Shown: positions 24,946 to 34,530 of the stretch, in pieces
Layout: each line of letters begins with the position of its first letter
Position numbering within the stretch: position 1 is the stretch's first letter
Assembly: GCF_003589595.1 (NCBI RefSeq)
Contig: NW_020654422.1
Span: 16,876,951 to 16,940,950, forward strand
Reading direction: 5' to 3'
DNA length: 64,000 bases
Source: Hyposmocoma kahamanoa
Taxonomy: Eukaryota > Arthropoda > Insecta > Lepidoptera > Cosmopterigidae
The notes under the pieces: generated by a model
Databases searched by the model: none
What the model saw: the letters and a program-made list of their open reading frames with translations, nothing else
Told to the model about the DNA's origin: nothing
Translations under genes and position numbers: made by a program

Positions 24946-25974
24946 GCATCTCACTATTTAAATATTGCCCATGAAAGGATTAAGACGAAGTTTTTTTTAT
25001 TAACATACAAACATGTGATACCACTGTCCAAAAGGTTTCAAGAAAAGCGCCTGTCAACCAACCTGTCCAACAAAACGTAATATTTTAAGTGTAATAAGTG
25101 CCAATGTAGCAGCTGTACTTTAAACTATATTACACTCAAGTGACCTTTTACCGATACACATAGAGCTGATATCGATGTCGCAAACGGCAATGTGCGCGAG
25201 CGCAGCGTGTAGCCACGCGGAGCTTTCTCACCGTGGCATTGTGATCAACCCATTCACTCGAGACCTCCGTGTAAATAACATTTTGTTTATTAAAGCAAAT
25301 ATTTATTATACAAATTTGAAGTTACTTAACATTTTAAAATTATGACAATACCTTTTTGGCATTGAAGTAACCGTAAAAGGCAAAGCTTTGTGAAGAGGCT
25401 TTATTTGCTAGATAAAGTAGACATTCCCCAGAGATTTCACATTTTTGTTCCCGTTTACACCTTTTGTCAATTCGAGTTTCGTTCTACCATTGAGTCGACG
25501 GCGGCCAAACTTTAAGAAATATCTACTAGGGACTTATACAACTGAATGAGACTACAGAAATCTTGAGCCTAAAGACCCAAATCAACACATCACTACATCT
25601 AGTTCCGTACTAAAATAAATGCTATTATGTGACACGAGCCAAAGATTTTCACTTCTCAATAGCGCTAAACATATTTCAACGTTTCAAAAACCATTTAAAA
25701 ACAGCAACTGCAGTGTATTGTCTAGTTTCAAATAAGCTTGCAGCATCCGCGGTCGATGACCGGTAAAGTGATGGGTTAGTGCATACGGAAAACTTTTTAC
25801 GACTCAACTTAATGCGGGGGAACAGTTAGCAGAGGCCATCGCGCAGGTTGACACTTGCATAGTTAATTAAAACAAGTCTCTACGTCACTAATACTTATCT
25901 AAAAGCTAACAAATTACTTTTGAACCCTAAGCGGGTAGGTCATGTTGATAATTTTCGTTTTGTATGTTAGCAAA
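24946..25974. other. Unique-looking sequence
   Basis: A GC-richer patch (about 25140-25262, with GTGCGCGAGCGCAGCGTG) sits in otherwise AT-rich DNA. No repeat family or coding sequence is recognised. Confidence 0.4.
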
Positions 25975-26236
25975 TGATGACACGTCGTGGGTAGCGACAC
26001 GCATGTCCATGGCAGTTGTAGTGCCAATCAGAGCTTTAAATCGCAAAGATCTGGAGCCACTGCGCCCGTCACCCTGAGACATAAGTTGACAAGTCCCATG
26101 GGCCGGTAATTTCACCTGGACCTTTATTCTTCAAAACCGGAACGCAATAATGCTGACATTACTGCTTGGCGGCAAAAATAAGCAAGGTGGCAGTACTTCC
26201 CTGGACGAACTCTTTCACAAGCTCAACTGCTGCTAA
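25975..26236 (-). mobile_element. Element A copy 5
   Basis: It is a nearly complete minus-strand copy from GCGACACGC and CAGTTGTAGTGCC to the head CAAGCTCAACTGCTGCTA. It forms the left part of a composite with the two fragments that follow. Confidence 0.85.
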
Positions 26237-26242
26237 AATGAT

Positions 26243-26330
26243 TGCACTGCACAACTATTATGGACAGGCGTGTAGCTTACCATCTGGCGCACGACATGTT
26301 CGTCCTGTCACTAGGTATTTAAAAAAAAAG
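26243..26330 (+). mobile_element. Element A copy 6, 3' fragment in opposite orientation
   Basis: Only the 3' end is present: ATTGCACTGCACAACTATTA, GGACAGGCGTGTAGCTTACC, GGCGCACGACATGTTCGTCC, then an A-run at about 26320-26340. It is a 5'-truncated insertion between two minus-strand pieces. Confidence 0.8.
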
Positions 26331-26342
26331 AAAAAAAAATAG

Positions 26343-26399
26343 TTTAGGTGGCAACATTTTCCTGGACGAAACTTTCGTAAGGAGTTCCACTGTTACTAA
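26343..26399 (-). mobile_element. Element A copy 7, head fragment
   Basis: Only the 5' head is present on the minus strand (GGTGGCAACATTTTCCTGGA, then AAGGAGTTCCACTGTTACTA). It lies directly after the A-run of copy 6, and repeats sequence also present in copy 5, so it is a separate insertion or a duplication. Confidence 0.7.
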
Positions 26400-26407
26400 A
26401 GTATAGT

Positions 26408-26681
26408 CAGAGCTGGGCAGTATTTCAATTATTTGTAATTACTACAAAATACGTATAAAAGGCTTGATGATGATGACGTATTTATGATTCATATGTCAAA
26501 TACTTTCGAGATGTATGATCTAAGTGATAATTTTAATTAAATGAGAGAGAGTCACAATACCGTATTTTGTATTTTCAGTACACCTCATTAAAGTATTGTA
26601 TATTTCGTATCTTAAATACGTAAAAAAAGAATTTTGTAATTTATATTTTAATTAAGACAGCAAGGATTTTGCCCAGCTCTG
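26408..26681. mobile_element. hAT-like MITE with CAGAGCTGGGCA termini
   Basis: The left end is CAGAGCTGGGCA (26408-26419). The right end is TGCCCAGCTCTG (26670-26681), an exact 12-bp inverse. The 274-bp interior is AT-rich with repeated AATACGTA-type motifs. CAG-beginning ends of this kind are typical of hAT-derived MITEs, but a clean 8-bp target duplication is not visible. Confidence 0.7.
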
Positions 26682-26689
26682 AGCAAGCC

Positions 26690-27214
26690 ATCGCAAAATG
26701 TAATCTGCTGAATGTGGAATAGAAATTTAAAAACATAATATAATTTCAAGTGTAATTTCAATTTGCTTACCAATAAGATTTTCACTATATACACGAGTAT
26801 AGTATAGCACATTGAATTACTCGGGTGGCCAGTAGGTTATTGCAAACGAGTTGACAATTACATACGATGATACATTTGTGAAAATACAACACATTTTTTT
26901 AGGTTTTCCCCAAAATACATTTTTCATTAGTCGCAATATGTTTGTGTTCGGTAAAAGATAACCTTTTGTACCATTTCGCTTGCGTCAAATTACTTACGCT
27001 CATAATATTTATGTGCAATACAAAGAAAAAAAACGACTTTTTGTATTTACGCATACGTCAGGATTTGTTCATTACTGAAACTAAATAAAAAAGGAAAAGA
27101 CTCGAACACATATCTTACGGTTCTTTTAGTCAATAAAATGTGAGAATGTAAACCCTGTCGTAACAATTTGTAATAAAGTGTTTTATTGAATGTCAGGATG
27201 TTTCACCATCATGA
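26690..27214. other. AT-rich sequence, nothing recognised
   Basis: No repeat family, coding sequence or RNA gene is recognised here. Confidence 0.4.
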
Positions 27215-27475
27215 TATTCAATTATTTTTTGTGAAATTACTCCACTAATTTGTTACAATTATTAGTACAAAGTCCTTCGATCCGACCGGATTTGAACCGA
27301 TGTCTGCCAGCAAATAGTGCCAGACGCTATGCCAACTAAGCCACGGAACGAACCAGCGGACCTCACGAATCCTTCTATGTGCTTGTTTTGTCGGATCTTT
27401 GTATCTGGTTTTTAACGACTTTTTAGCCGTAGCACCATTGTGAGAAATCTATGAAAGGATTTCGTCATAGTTTTT
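27215..27475. mobile_element. Element B copy 2 (left arm and centre)
   Basis: It begins TTTTTTGTGAAATTACTCCA and contains a minus-strand tRNA-like module at about 27284-27345 (A-box TGGCTTAGTTGGCATAG, B-box GGTTCAAATCC). The centre follows with TTTTTAACGACTTTTTAGCC and GTAGCACCATTGTGAGA. The right arm is almost entirely missing; only ATCTATGA and TTTCGT remain, so the foldback is broken. Confidence 0.7.
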
Positions 27476-27564
27476 TTTTTCTGTATGACTGTTATTCGGC
27501 CCTCCTTATTATATAAAACTTTAGGTGCCAATATCTCAAAAGTTACCAAAATGCAAATGGGATA

Positions 27565-28010
27565 ACTAACTCAAGGATAATGACAAGGCAGTATTCTAGT
27601 CCAGAGAAACGCCCGGACGGAATAACTCTCATGTTATATGTATGGGCCGTGCACTGGTGTGGGACGCCACATGTGCCGACACACTTGCCCCATCCCATCT
27701 CCAGCACACCAGCAAAAGAGCTGCCTCCGCAGGTGAGCTGCCCACAGCCTGTTAGGAGTCGAAACCCTTGGCCCATGGGGTTCCGGTGCCCTTCATCTGT
27801 ACAAAATTTTGTCCAATAAATTAATAGACTGTTTGGGAAACCCAAGGGCCGGCAGCTACCTTGCCCAACAGATTAGCATAACCATACAAAGAGGGAAAGC
27901 TGCCAGCATCTTGGGCACGTTGCCGCGGGATGCAATTTTATTCATAAAATTAATCCTAGTTTAACTTTAAGCTTTTATTGTACCTCACCTAATATATTAT
28001 GAAAATAAAA
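27565..28010 (+). mobile_element. CR1-like LINE, C-terminal remnant (copy 1)
   Basis: The plus-strand translation from about 27590 contains RPDGITL, then in another frame GRALVWDATCADTLAPSHL. After a deletion comes GVETLGPWGSGALHLYKIL, LIDCLGNPRAGSYLAQQ, ISITIQRGKAASILGTLPRD and a stop at about 27961. The order VWDATC..DTLAPSH, VETLGPWG, GDPRAGSFL-like and IQRGNAASILGTLP-like is the conserved C-terminal end of CR1-type LINE reverse transcriptases. A tail AGCTTTTATT...ACCTCACCTAATATA follows, shared with the copies at 34.3 and 52.7 kb. It is truncated and internally deleted, therefore non-functional. Confidence 0.8.
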
Positions 28011-28446
28011 TAATTTAAAAAATCGTTTTGGAATTTAAAAAAAAGTATTTAACAGAAAGAGAAGAAAGCACTACTTTCTGCACACTTCATCCTTGTAGGA
28101 AGTATACTTGTTTTCGACCAAATGTATTCAAAATATAGGTGATAGAAATTTTCCACAAGAACTGTAGTTTTATTTATACATTGCTTGTTTTATATGTAAC
28201 TGATGGAACAGTACAAACTACTCTCTCGAATTAAACATTTTTTTAAGAGACACGCCATCCGTTTATAGCCACGCTATCGACTTTGCATGCAAGGAGGTCG
28301 CGATACAATTATTGATTTATTCAAATTTTAATAGAGCAATATAAATTAGATACTCGCATTTCATTCTGTTGATTATTTTTACATATTTTTAAGCTCTACA
28401 TAACAAATATATCCAGTTAAATACCTCGAATCCAAGATACTTTCTT
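28011..28446. other. AT-rich sequence, nothing recognised
   Basis: No coding sequence or known repeat is seen. TTTTTTTAAGAGACACGCCA near 28240 may be a decayed SINE 3' end but is too short to assign. Confidence 0.35.
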
Positions 28447-28628
28447 TTAGTAGCAGTAGCGCTCCTTGTCTTCGTCCAGAGAGGTACTGCCACCTACCCT
28501 ATTTCTGCTGCAAACAGTAATGTGAGCATTATTGCGTTTCTGGTGAAATTACAGGCACACGGGACACGTCAACTTATGTCTCACGGTGACAGGCTCAGTT
28601 GCATTGATTTAATGCTCTGAGGCCCTCG
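28447..28628 (+). mobile_element. Element A copy 8, 3'-truncated
   Basis: It runs from the head TTAGTAGCAGTAGCGCTCCT through ATTTCTGCTGCAAACAG and TGGTGAAATTACAGGCACAC to about GATTTAATGCTCTGAGG. The 3' third is missing. It is followed within 20-50 bp by a minus-strand copy, forming a tail-to-tail inverted pair. Confidence 0.8.
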
Positions 28629-28644
28629 ACCCTAGATCCGTAGC

Positions 28645-28845
28645 TTTAGTTTTTTTATGATATTAAGTGACGGGACAAAGAAGTCGTGCGCCTGGTGGTA
28701 AACGACACGCCTGTCCGTAGCAGTTGCAGTACTACTCAGATGTTTAAATCGCCATGATCCGAGAGGCGCTGCATTACGACTGTCACACCGATACATAAGT
28801 TGACAAGTCCCATATGCCTGTGATTTAACAGTGGCAGAGCAGTAG
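28645..28845 (-). mobile_element. Element A copy 9, head missing
   Basis: It starts at the A-tail side (TTTTTTTATGATATTAAGTG), continues through GACACGCCTGTCCGTAGCAG and GTTGACAAGTCCCATATGCC, and breaks off near 28840 before the CCGGTTTT block. Together with copy 8 it forms an imperfect foldback of roughly 400 bp. Confidence 0.8.
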
Positions 28846-28902
28846 CCACAATGAGGCAACAATTGCCGAATCGTTTACAGTCGGGTTGAGGGATTTGTTC
28901 TT

Positions 28903-28972
28903 TTTTTGTTCGATCTTTGTATCATTAATAATAAACAAACCAGTGGAGTATTATCACATAAAATATATGAAA
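28903..28972. mobile_element. Element B copy 4, right terminus only
   Basis: GTTCGATCTTTGTATCATTA then AAACCAGTGGAGTATTATCA and CATAAAAT match the outer end of the element B right arm at 41500-41560. No tRNA-like part is left. Confidence 0.65.
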
Positions 28973-29217
28973 ATCATGGCAGTAAAAACATCATAATATT
29001 TAATAAAATACAACAGTGACTGTCTTCCTTCAATCATCACAATGTAACAGGCCCAGTTTGACAGCTGAGGAAGACGGTAATCAACGAAATAGTAAACAAA
29101 CAATGATTAACTTATTGAGTTTTAAAAAATACAATAATTTTTGTGAAGCATTGTACAATAATGATAGAACATATTTCAAATATTATTTTCGCGCGAATTC
29201 CAAAATAAAACGCAATT
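28973..29217. other. AT-rich sequence before the R1-like remnant
   Basis: A 72-codon frame (29016-29234) has no recognisable motif. The base composition changes abruptly at about 29230, where GC-rich LINE sequence begins. Confidence 0.4.
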
Positions 29218-29600
29218 TTGATGACTCAAACTAATAGCGGAGCTAAGGGGACAGGTGAGGAGGGCCAAGGCGGAGCGAGGATTGTTGTGGCGGTGTCGTT
29301 GGACATCGCCAACGCGTTCAACAGTCTCCCGTTCTCCGTCATCGAGGAGGCTCTAAAGTTCCACCGCCTGCCTCAATATCTGAGGCAGGTGGTGTCGAGC
29401 TACCTCACCGGGAGGAAGATCTCCTTCCTTGACCGGAACGGGGAGATGAGGGAGCGGAGCATGTCACTCTAGTCTACGCCCGGGGGCGGGATTGGGGGCA
29501 AGCGTCGCGACTGGCCACGGAGGGAAGCGCTCTAGTGGTCAGCCGCATTGGGGAGCTGGGGCTCACGGTCCCGTTCGACAATCTGACGATCGAAAGGTCT
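29218..29600 (+). mobile_element. R1-clade LINE, reverse transcriptase fragment
   Basis: A GC-rich island. The first frame (29218-29472) contains VVAVSLDIANAFNSLPFSVI, then EALKFHRLPQYLRQVVSSYL and TGRKISFLDRNGEM. This is the RT segment around the first catalytic Asp (LDIANAFN) and the thumb-side region of R1-type elements. After about 29465 the frame changes to TLVYARGRDWGQASRLATEG, SALVVSRIGELGLTVPFDN. That corresponds to sequence just after the YADD box. The stretch with the PQGS motif and the YADD box itself is deleted at the joint, and the 5' and 3' parts of the element are missing. It is dead. GC content and codon choice differ sharply from the flanks, suggesting a fairly young insertion. 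Confidence 0.85.
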
Positions 29601-30773
29601 TAAAAACAATTACGTCCTCAATCTACTTTTTTAAATAATAGTGTTTAACCAATTAATCGCGGAATTTTACCGAGACCAGTCAATTTTACTTAAAAAAAAT
29701 GTTGAGTTTTTGATTTTGATAGAGATGTCAACATCGGCAATATGATTGAAAATCGAATATTATATAACAAGTGATACTTCCTCAACTGATAATGTTGGGT
29801 CGTCTTCCGATAAAAGTGAATAAAAATTTAAAGTATGAAGTATTTTTTGTTTTGCTTCAGAATTTTGCTGTTTAACTACATATTGCCCTCACGAATACTG
29901 TTAATGTAATAACACTACAATAACAACCACATGTAATCATAGTGATCGTTTAACATAGTTATTTACTATTGACATTAAACTCTATATCGCTTAATAAATG
30001 GTAGATAATTGCTCTATCTAGAGCTGAAAACCAACCAATGACCCTACAAAAATATAATAACGATCACAGACTCATAAAAATTTCGATTTCTCGGGGGAAC
30101 CGTTTCATATGGTTACCGATATGTTTAGCTCACATCCCTATTTACACTGACAAGTGTGAAAAGGTGCCTCTTGTTTTTAGAGTTCTTTCCTCATGTGCTT
30201 TAGTCTTATTAATAGACAGTTATAATTATCTTTATCCCGTTATTTTAAGGTCGTCACCTCGTTGTTCACTTCCTGCGTATACATTTCATAATTAACTTAA
30301 TTCATCCATCTTTTTTTCGGCCTTCCTGTGCCCTTAAAGTCATCCAACATCATATTATAATAAGGAGTACAAACAGAATAATATAGCAGCAGTAGTACGT
30401 AACACCATTTGCACAAATAAATTACCTTATATTCAAAATCTCGAAAATAATTAACTGATTTTTGAACCAAAACAAATAACATTAATAAACAATTTTTATA
30501 TTATATTATTTATATTGTTAATAATCCAATAAACTAGCTAAAAATTCACTTAATTGGAATCTGTTTTTTTTTTTTCAGTGTAGTTGTACAAAAACAAGTT
30601 ACACCATCAATCAAACAAAAGATTACCTAAGTCGAATACAATTATATTGAAAACGAACTTAGCAATCCGTTAGACTAAAACCGTTAATCTAAAAATGTTA
30701 TTACATCACAAATAATTAAAACAACATTTAATTTAACGCTTTACTACTTAAGCTTTATACTTCATCAACAATA
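29601..30773. other. AT-rich sequence, nothing recognised
   Basis: A short frame at 30038-30295 has no known motif. T-runs occur near 30566-30576. No repeat family is recognised. Confidence 0.4.
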
Positions 30774-31026
30774 TCATCATCATCAACCCACTTATATCTC
30801 CTTACCTTACCCTCAATGCGGGTTGGACACTTCACACGTTTTGGTTGTGGACCTCCTTCGACGTGCAGGTTTCATCACGACATTTTCCTTCACCGAAAAG
30901 CTCATGATAAATTTCAAATTAAATTTCGCTCATAAATTCCGAGAAAGTCAGAAGTGCGAGCGCGGATTCGAACCCAATGCCTCGACTTGTGAGGCAGTAG
31001 GTCAAACCATTAGGCTACAACGGCTT
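30774..31026 (-). mobile_element. Element M copy 2, tRNA-derived SINE
   Basis: On the minus strand the head at about 30950-31026 has an A-box GTAGCCTAATGGTTTGACC and a perfect B-box GGTTCGAATCC. The body follows, with GAGCTTTTCGGTGAAGGAAA and GATGAAACCTGCACGTCGAA. It ends with GGGTTGATGATGATGATATT-type tail sequence (ATCATCATCATC on the plus strand at about 30774). The better-preserved pol III boxes make this the reference copy. It is full length compared with copy 1 at 2822. There is no cloverleaf-quality acceptor stem, so it is a SINE and not a tRNA gene. Confidence 0.8.
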
Positions 31027-31079
31027 AAACACTGAAGTATTTATTATATTTATCACTTTCTTTTGACATTTATTTTAAT

Positions 31080-31306
31080 GCCACTTTACCTATTTCTGCC
31101 GCCAAGCAGTAATGTAAGCATTATTGCGTTCCGGTTTTGACGGGTAAGGGTGCTGGTGAAATTACAGGCACAGAGGACTTATGTCTCAAGGTGACAGACG
31201 CGGTGGCAGTGCCATTTGAGCTGCACTGCAACTGTTATGGACAGGCGTGTCGCTTACCATAAGTCCCACGATTTGTTCGTCCCGTCACTAGAGTATCATA
31301 AAAAAT
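31080..31306 (+). mobile_element. Element A copy 10, head missing
   Basis: It begins at CCACTTTACCTATTTCTGCC and runs to the tail AGTATCATAAAAAATATAT. A small deletion removes CTTGTCAAC and part of the CTCAGATCTTTG block. The 5' truncation fits incomplete reverse transcription. Confidence 0.85.
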
Positions 31307-32641
31307 ATATATACAATCAATCAAGATTTTTATAACAAATCTTTTACAAAAGCCAATTACAGAAACTTCGATGTATACAAAACATATAATACAACAAAAA
31401 ACCAATTAATTTATTAACTTCAAATGCGTTTTTGACTTATATGTAAATCTATAAAAGTGGCACGTACCACTGATACGAGGCGTTAACATAAATATCAGTG
31501 TAAGTATAAAACATAATGCATTATATATAGTTATCCGAACCGCAAATGGGCTTTTTAGTTCCAAGTTTGATCGTCTCCAGTCAAGTACAGTTACTTTTAT
31601 GCCCAAGTCGATTATATGTCCTTTACGAAGACCTCATTCTGTATAAATCTTATCAACTTTTATTGAGATACGATCATAGAGTAACCATTAGCGCGGGAAT
31701 GTCATTTACTTTGTTTGCAATCCCACTTCCCCGATGATTTGTTACAAATTATTTTCTATAACTAAAACGTGGAATTTTGCATCGCATGAAATGATCATTT
31801 TAAATTTGCACAGGCAGCAGGCAACAAAATCTAAACGGTCATCTTTTTCAATGAATAATCCTTTTTCTCTGACACATAAAATAAGTTAAATCAATGTAAT
31901 ATTTTAATCAGTTCTGAGCTAATGTTTGATTTGTATGAATTAACTTTGATAGTTTGATGTTTAACCTCAACACTAAGACAAATTAGCATTAAAAAACCTG
32001 CAACCATGTTCTGAAACGCAAGCAATATCGCTTCTGGTACTCGCTGGTCGCTGCCGGGTTACCGACTCGTACTGCTTTTTCATATACTAACCTAACCTAC
32101 TGAATGGAGAGCGCAACGAATATTTGACCTGTATGAAAAAATAGAGGATCAAATATTATGTTTGACTATCAAATATTGATTTAGTATACTTAAACATAAT
32201 GATAGTGTTACATTGAATGCAATTCATTTATAATTTATCCGTAGATCGACTAATGTAGACAGCACAGTTAAAATATATATAAAACATTTAAAAAATCGTT
32301 TATTTAAAAAGTGCACATTTACAATAGTTCAATTATATCTTTGTATAATATTATCCCATTTTGCATTGGCACAAACGCAAACCGCGAAGCGCCAGAATCT
32401 GAAAAAAAATATTCCGTCAAAGATTGTGGCGTTTCAAGACCACTTGTTGCGGATTCGATAGATGTAACTTCAAAAATATATACAATTCTCTTTCGTACGT
32501 CAGTTCTATCAATAGATTTTTCTAAAGTCCCTAGTACAAGTGACAGCTGTCACTTCTTAATTATTAAACCATTAATTATTATAACTAATAAACCTTCGAG
32601 GTGAACAAAATAAATACCTCCAAATTTATATTTTAATTAGC
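31307..32641. other. AT-rich sequence, nothing recognised
   Basis: Several 60-97 codon frames (for example 32311-32604) are open without known motifs. No repeat family is recognised. Confidence 0.4.
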
Positions 32642-32863
32642 AAATAAAGACTTATCGAGTTCTTAGGTTTTCGCGATTGTTACACATAGGAAATGAAACT
32701 ATTTTTCCGGATTTAAATCGCGTATATTTGTTTTTTCAAACAAACCGACGTTTCGGGCCCTTTACAGGTCCCGTGGTCACGGTTGAAACGTCGGTTTGTT
32801 TGAAAAAACAAATATACGCGATTTAAATCCGGAAAAATAGTTTCATTTCTTAAATAAAGACTT
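32642..32863. mobile_element. Element D copy 1: foldback with 65-bp perfect arms
   Basis: The arms 32690-32754 and 32785-32849 are exact inverses over 65 bp (GAAATGAAACTATTTTTCCG outside, ACCGACGTTTC inside). They enclose a 30-bp GC-rich loop with GGGCCCTTTACAGGTCCCG. To the left a one-sided extension (TTCTTAGGTTTTCGCGATTG) is shared with other copies. AAATAAAGACTT occurs on both sides (32642-32653 and 32852-32863), possibly a 12-bp target duplication. Other copies lie at 45143, 59008 and 61462, with pieces at 47567 and 55880. It is a non-coding foldback/MITE-like element. Confidence 0.8.
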
Positions 32864-33004
32864 TTTTTTAAACTGTTAGTTCTGTCTACAGAACTTTTTC
32901 AGCTCAGTGGCAAATACCATAGACAATATAATTTTGGTTCAGAACTAAAAAGAGCGCCTTTAAGATATGGTTTACGAAATAATAATTAACAGATTAAAGT
33001 ACAG

Positions 33005-33112
33005 GAGTAGAAAAAGTTTATTTCCCGAATTGGTCCTACCGGGACTCGAACCCCAGACCCCATCCAACGCTCTCGGTGTAAGCCTTTGGGCCACAGACAT
33101 CGTCAATAAGTA
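33005..33112 (-). mobile_element. tRNA-derived SINE or tRNA pseudogene
   Basis: The minus strand has an A-box-like GTGGCCCAAAGGCTTACACC and a T-arm CTGGGGTTCGAGTCCCGG (B-box GGTTCGAGTCC) at the expected spacing. The acceptor-stem halves do not pair, and the sequence runs on past the CCA-like GGACCA into AATTCGGGAAATAAACTTTT. It is a tRNA-derived repeat rather than a working tRNA gene. Confidence 0.6.
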
Positions 33113-33711
33113 CCAAACAGAATAAATAAATGTAGGTTTATAGGACAGAGTATAACTTCGTAGTCTTGGAATTGGGTCAATTGATATTACTGTTCTATTG
33201 TAACTAGTATTTTATTTCCGATATGAACATAATGATATACCAGAATATATTTGGTAGAGTTCATAACAACCAGATATATGTATGACAAATGGTACTTTCC
33301 ATTATATTAGTAAACAAGATGTACTTTATTTATTTAATAACCATTTCCCAAAAAATAACTTTTTCGTAATATTGCCAGTATTGCTTACAACGTACTATAC
33401 ACGTGTGATAAATAGGTACACTAGTTCTATTCTTGTAATCTTATTCTCAAGACAAGACAGTGGTTGGCTCAGAACCTTGAGAAATTGAAAATAAATGCTA
33501 CAAATCGTTAAAATAATAACCTTCCAACTCTTATGTTTATTAGTCTAGCATGACTAATAATTAGTTATGAAAATACGCTAATTTGTCATATGAAATGGTT
33601 TTGCATAATATTTTTTGTTTCTTTCCACAAATTTCCACAAGTGACACAAAATCAGGTATTATATACTACAGTGACAAAATATGTAGTGATTCCAGAAACC
33701 AGATCAAAAGA
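33113..33711. other. AT-rich sequence, nothing recognised
   Basis: One 68-codon frame (33282-33488) shows no known motif. No repeats are recognised. Confidence 0.4.
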
Positions 33712-34020
33712 TCTTTTTTTTTATAATATCAAGTGACGGAACGAACAGGTCGTGCTCCTGATGATAAGCTACACGCCTATCCATAACAGTTGCTGTGTCA
33801 TTCAGAGCTTTAAGTCGCAAAGATCTGAGGGGCACTGCCACTGCGCCCGTTACCCTGAAACATAAGTTGGCAAGTCTCATGTGCCTGTATTTTCACCAGC
33901 ACCCTTAACCCTTCAAAATCGAAAAACAGTAATACTGACATTACTGCTTGGAGGCAGAAATAGGTAAAGTGGCAGTACCACCCTGGATGAATTCTTTCAT
34001 AAGGAGTTCTACTGCGGCTA
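33712..34020 (-). mobile_element. Element A copy 11, full length
   Basis: All blocks are present from the tail side (TTTTTTTTATAATATCAAG) to the head (AAGGAGTTCTACTGCGGCTA). It is one of the most complete copies and useful for deriving a family consensus. Confidence 0.85.
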
Positions 34021-34257
34021 TCAATCTCTTATGGTCTATGTCTTAGGCTTCCATGCTTTCCAACCCGACTCGACGAAGGTTACTCCAAATTTGACAGATA
34101 TAAAATATCCAGATATAAATATGTAAATGTTTTTTCAACTATTTATATTACAAACAATGATAAAATAGTTTCTCAAGCACTGTGAGAGCAAAAATTCATT
34201 GATGTCGCACTGTTTGTAGTGAAGTGATCTAGACGACCAGTACCAGGATTTCGGGTC

Positions 34258-34530
34258 CGACTACCTATTTACAGCCTTTGGAGTCGAAATCCTTGGCCCG
34301 TGGTGTCCCAGTGCCCTTCATCTGTACAAAGTTTTATCGCAAAAATTAATAGACTGTCTGGGAAACCCTGGGATTTGCCCAACGCATTAGCATAACAATA
34401 CAAAAGAGGAACGCTGCGAACATCTTGGACACCTTGCCACTGGTACCTAATTTTATTCATATAATTTAAAAACCCTTGTTTTATTTTCTAGTGTTTAAGC
34501 TTTTATTATCTTTTTTACCTTACCTGTATA
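34258..34530 (+). mobile_element. CR1-like LINE, C-terminal remnant (copy 2)
   Basis: The translation contains FGVEILGPWCPSALHLYKVL, SQKLIDCLGNP and, after a small deletion and frameshift, AQRISITIQKRNAANILDTL, PLVPNFIHII and a stop. The tail AGCTTTTATTATC...TACCTTACCTGTATATTA matches the 27.6-kb copy. The deletion at the NPRAGSYL position and the frameshift show that it is dead. Confidence 0.8.

Noticed and set aside
27543..27845. A 100-codon minus-strand gene
   Set aside because: It is the antisense of the CR1-like LINE remnant read on the plus strand.
33005..33112. A functional tRNA gene on the minus strand
   Set aside because: The A- and B-boxes and T-arm look good, but the acceptor-stem halves do not pair and the sequence continues as a repeat-like body. 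I call it tRNA-derived.
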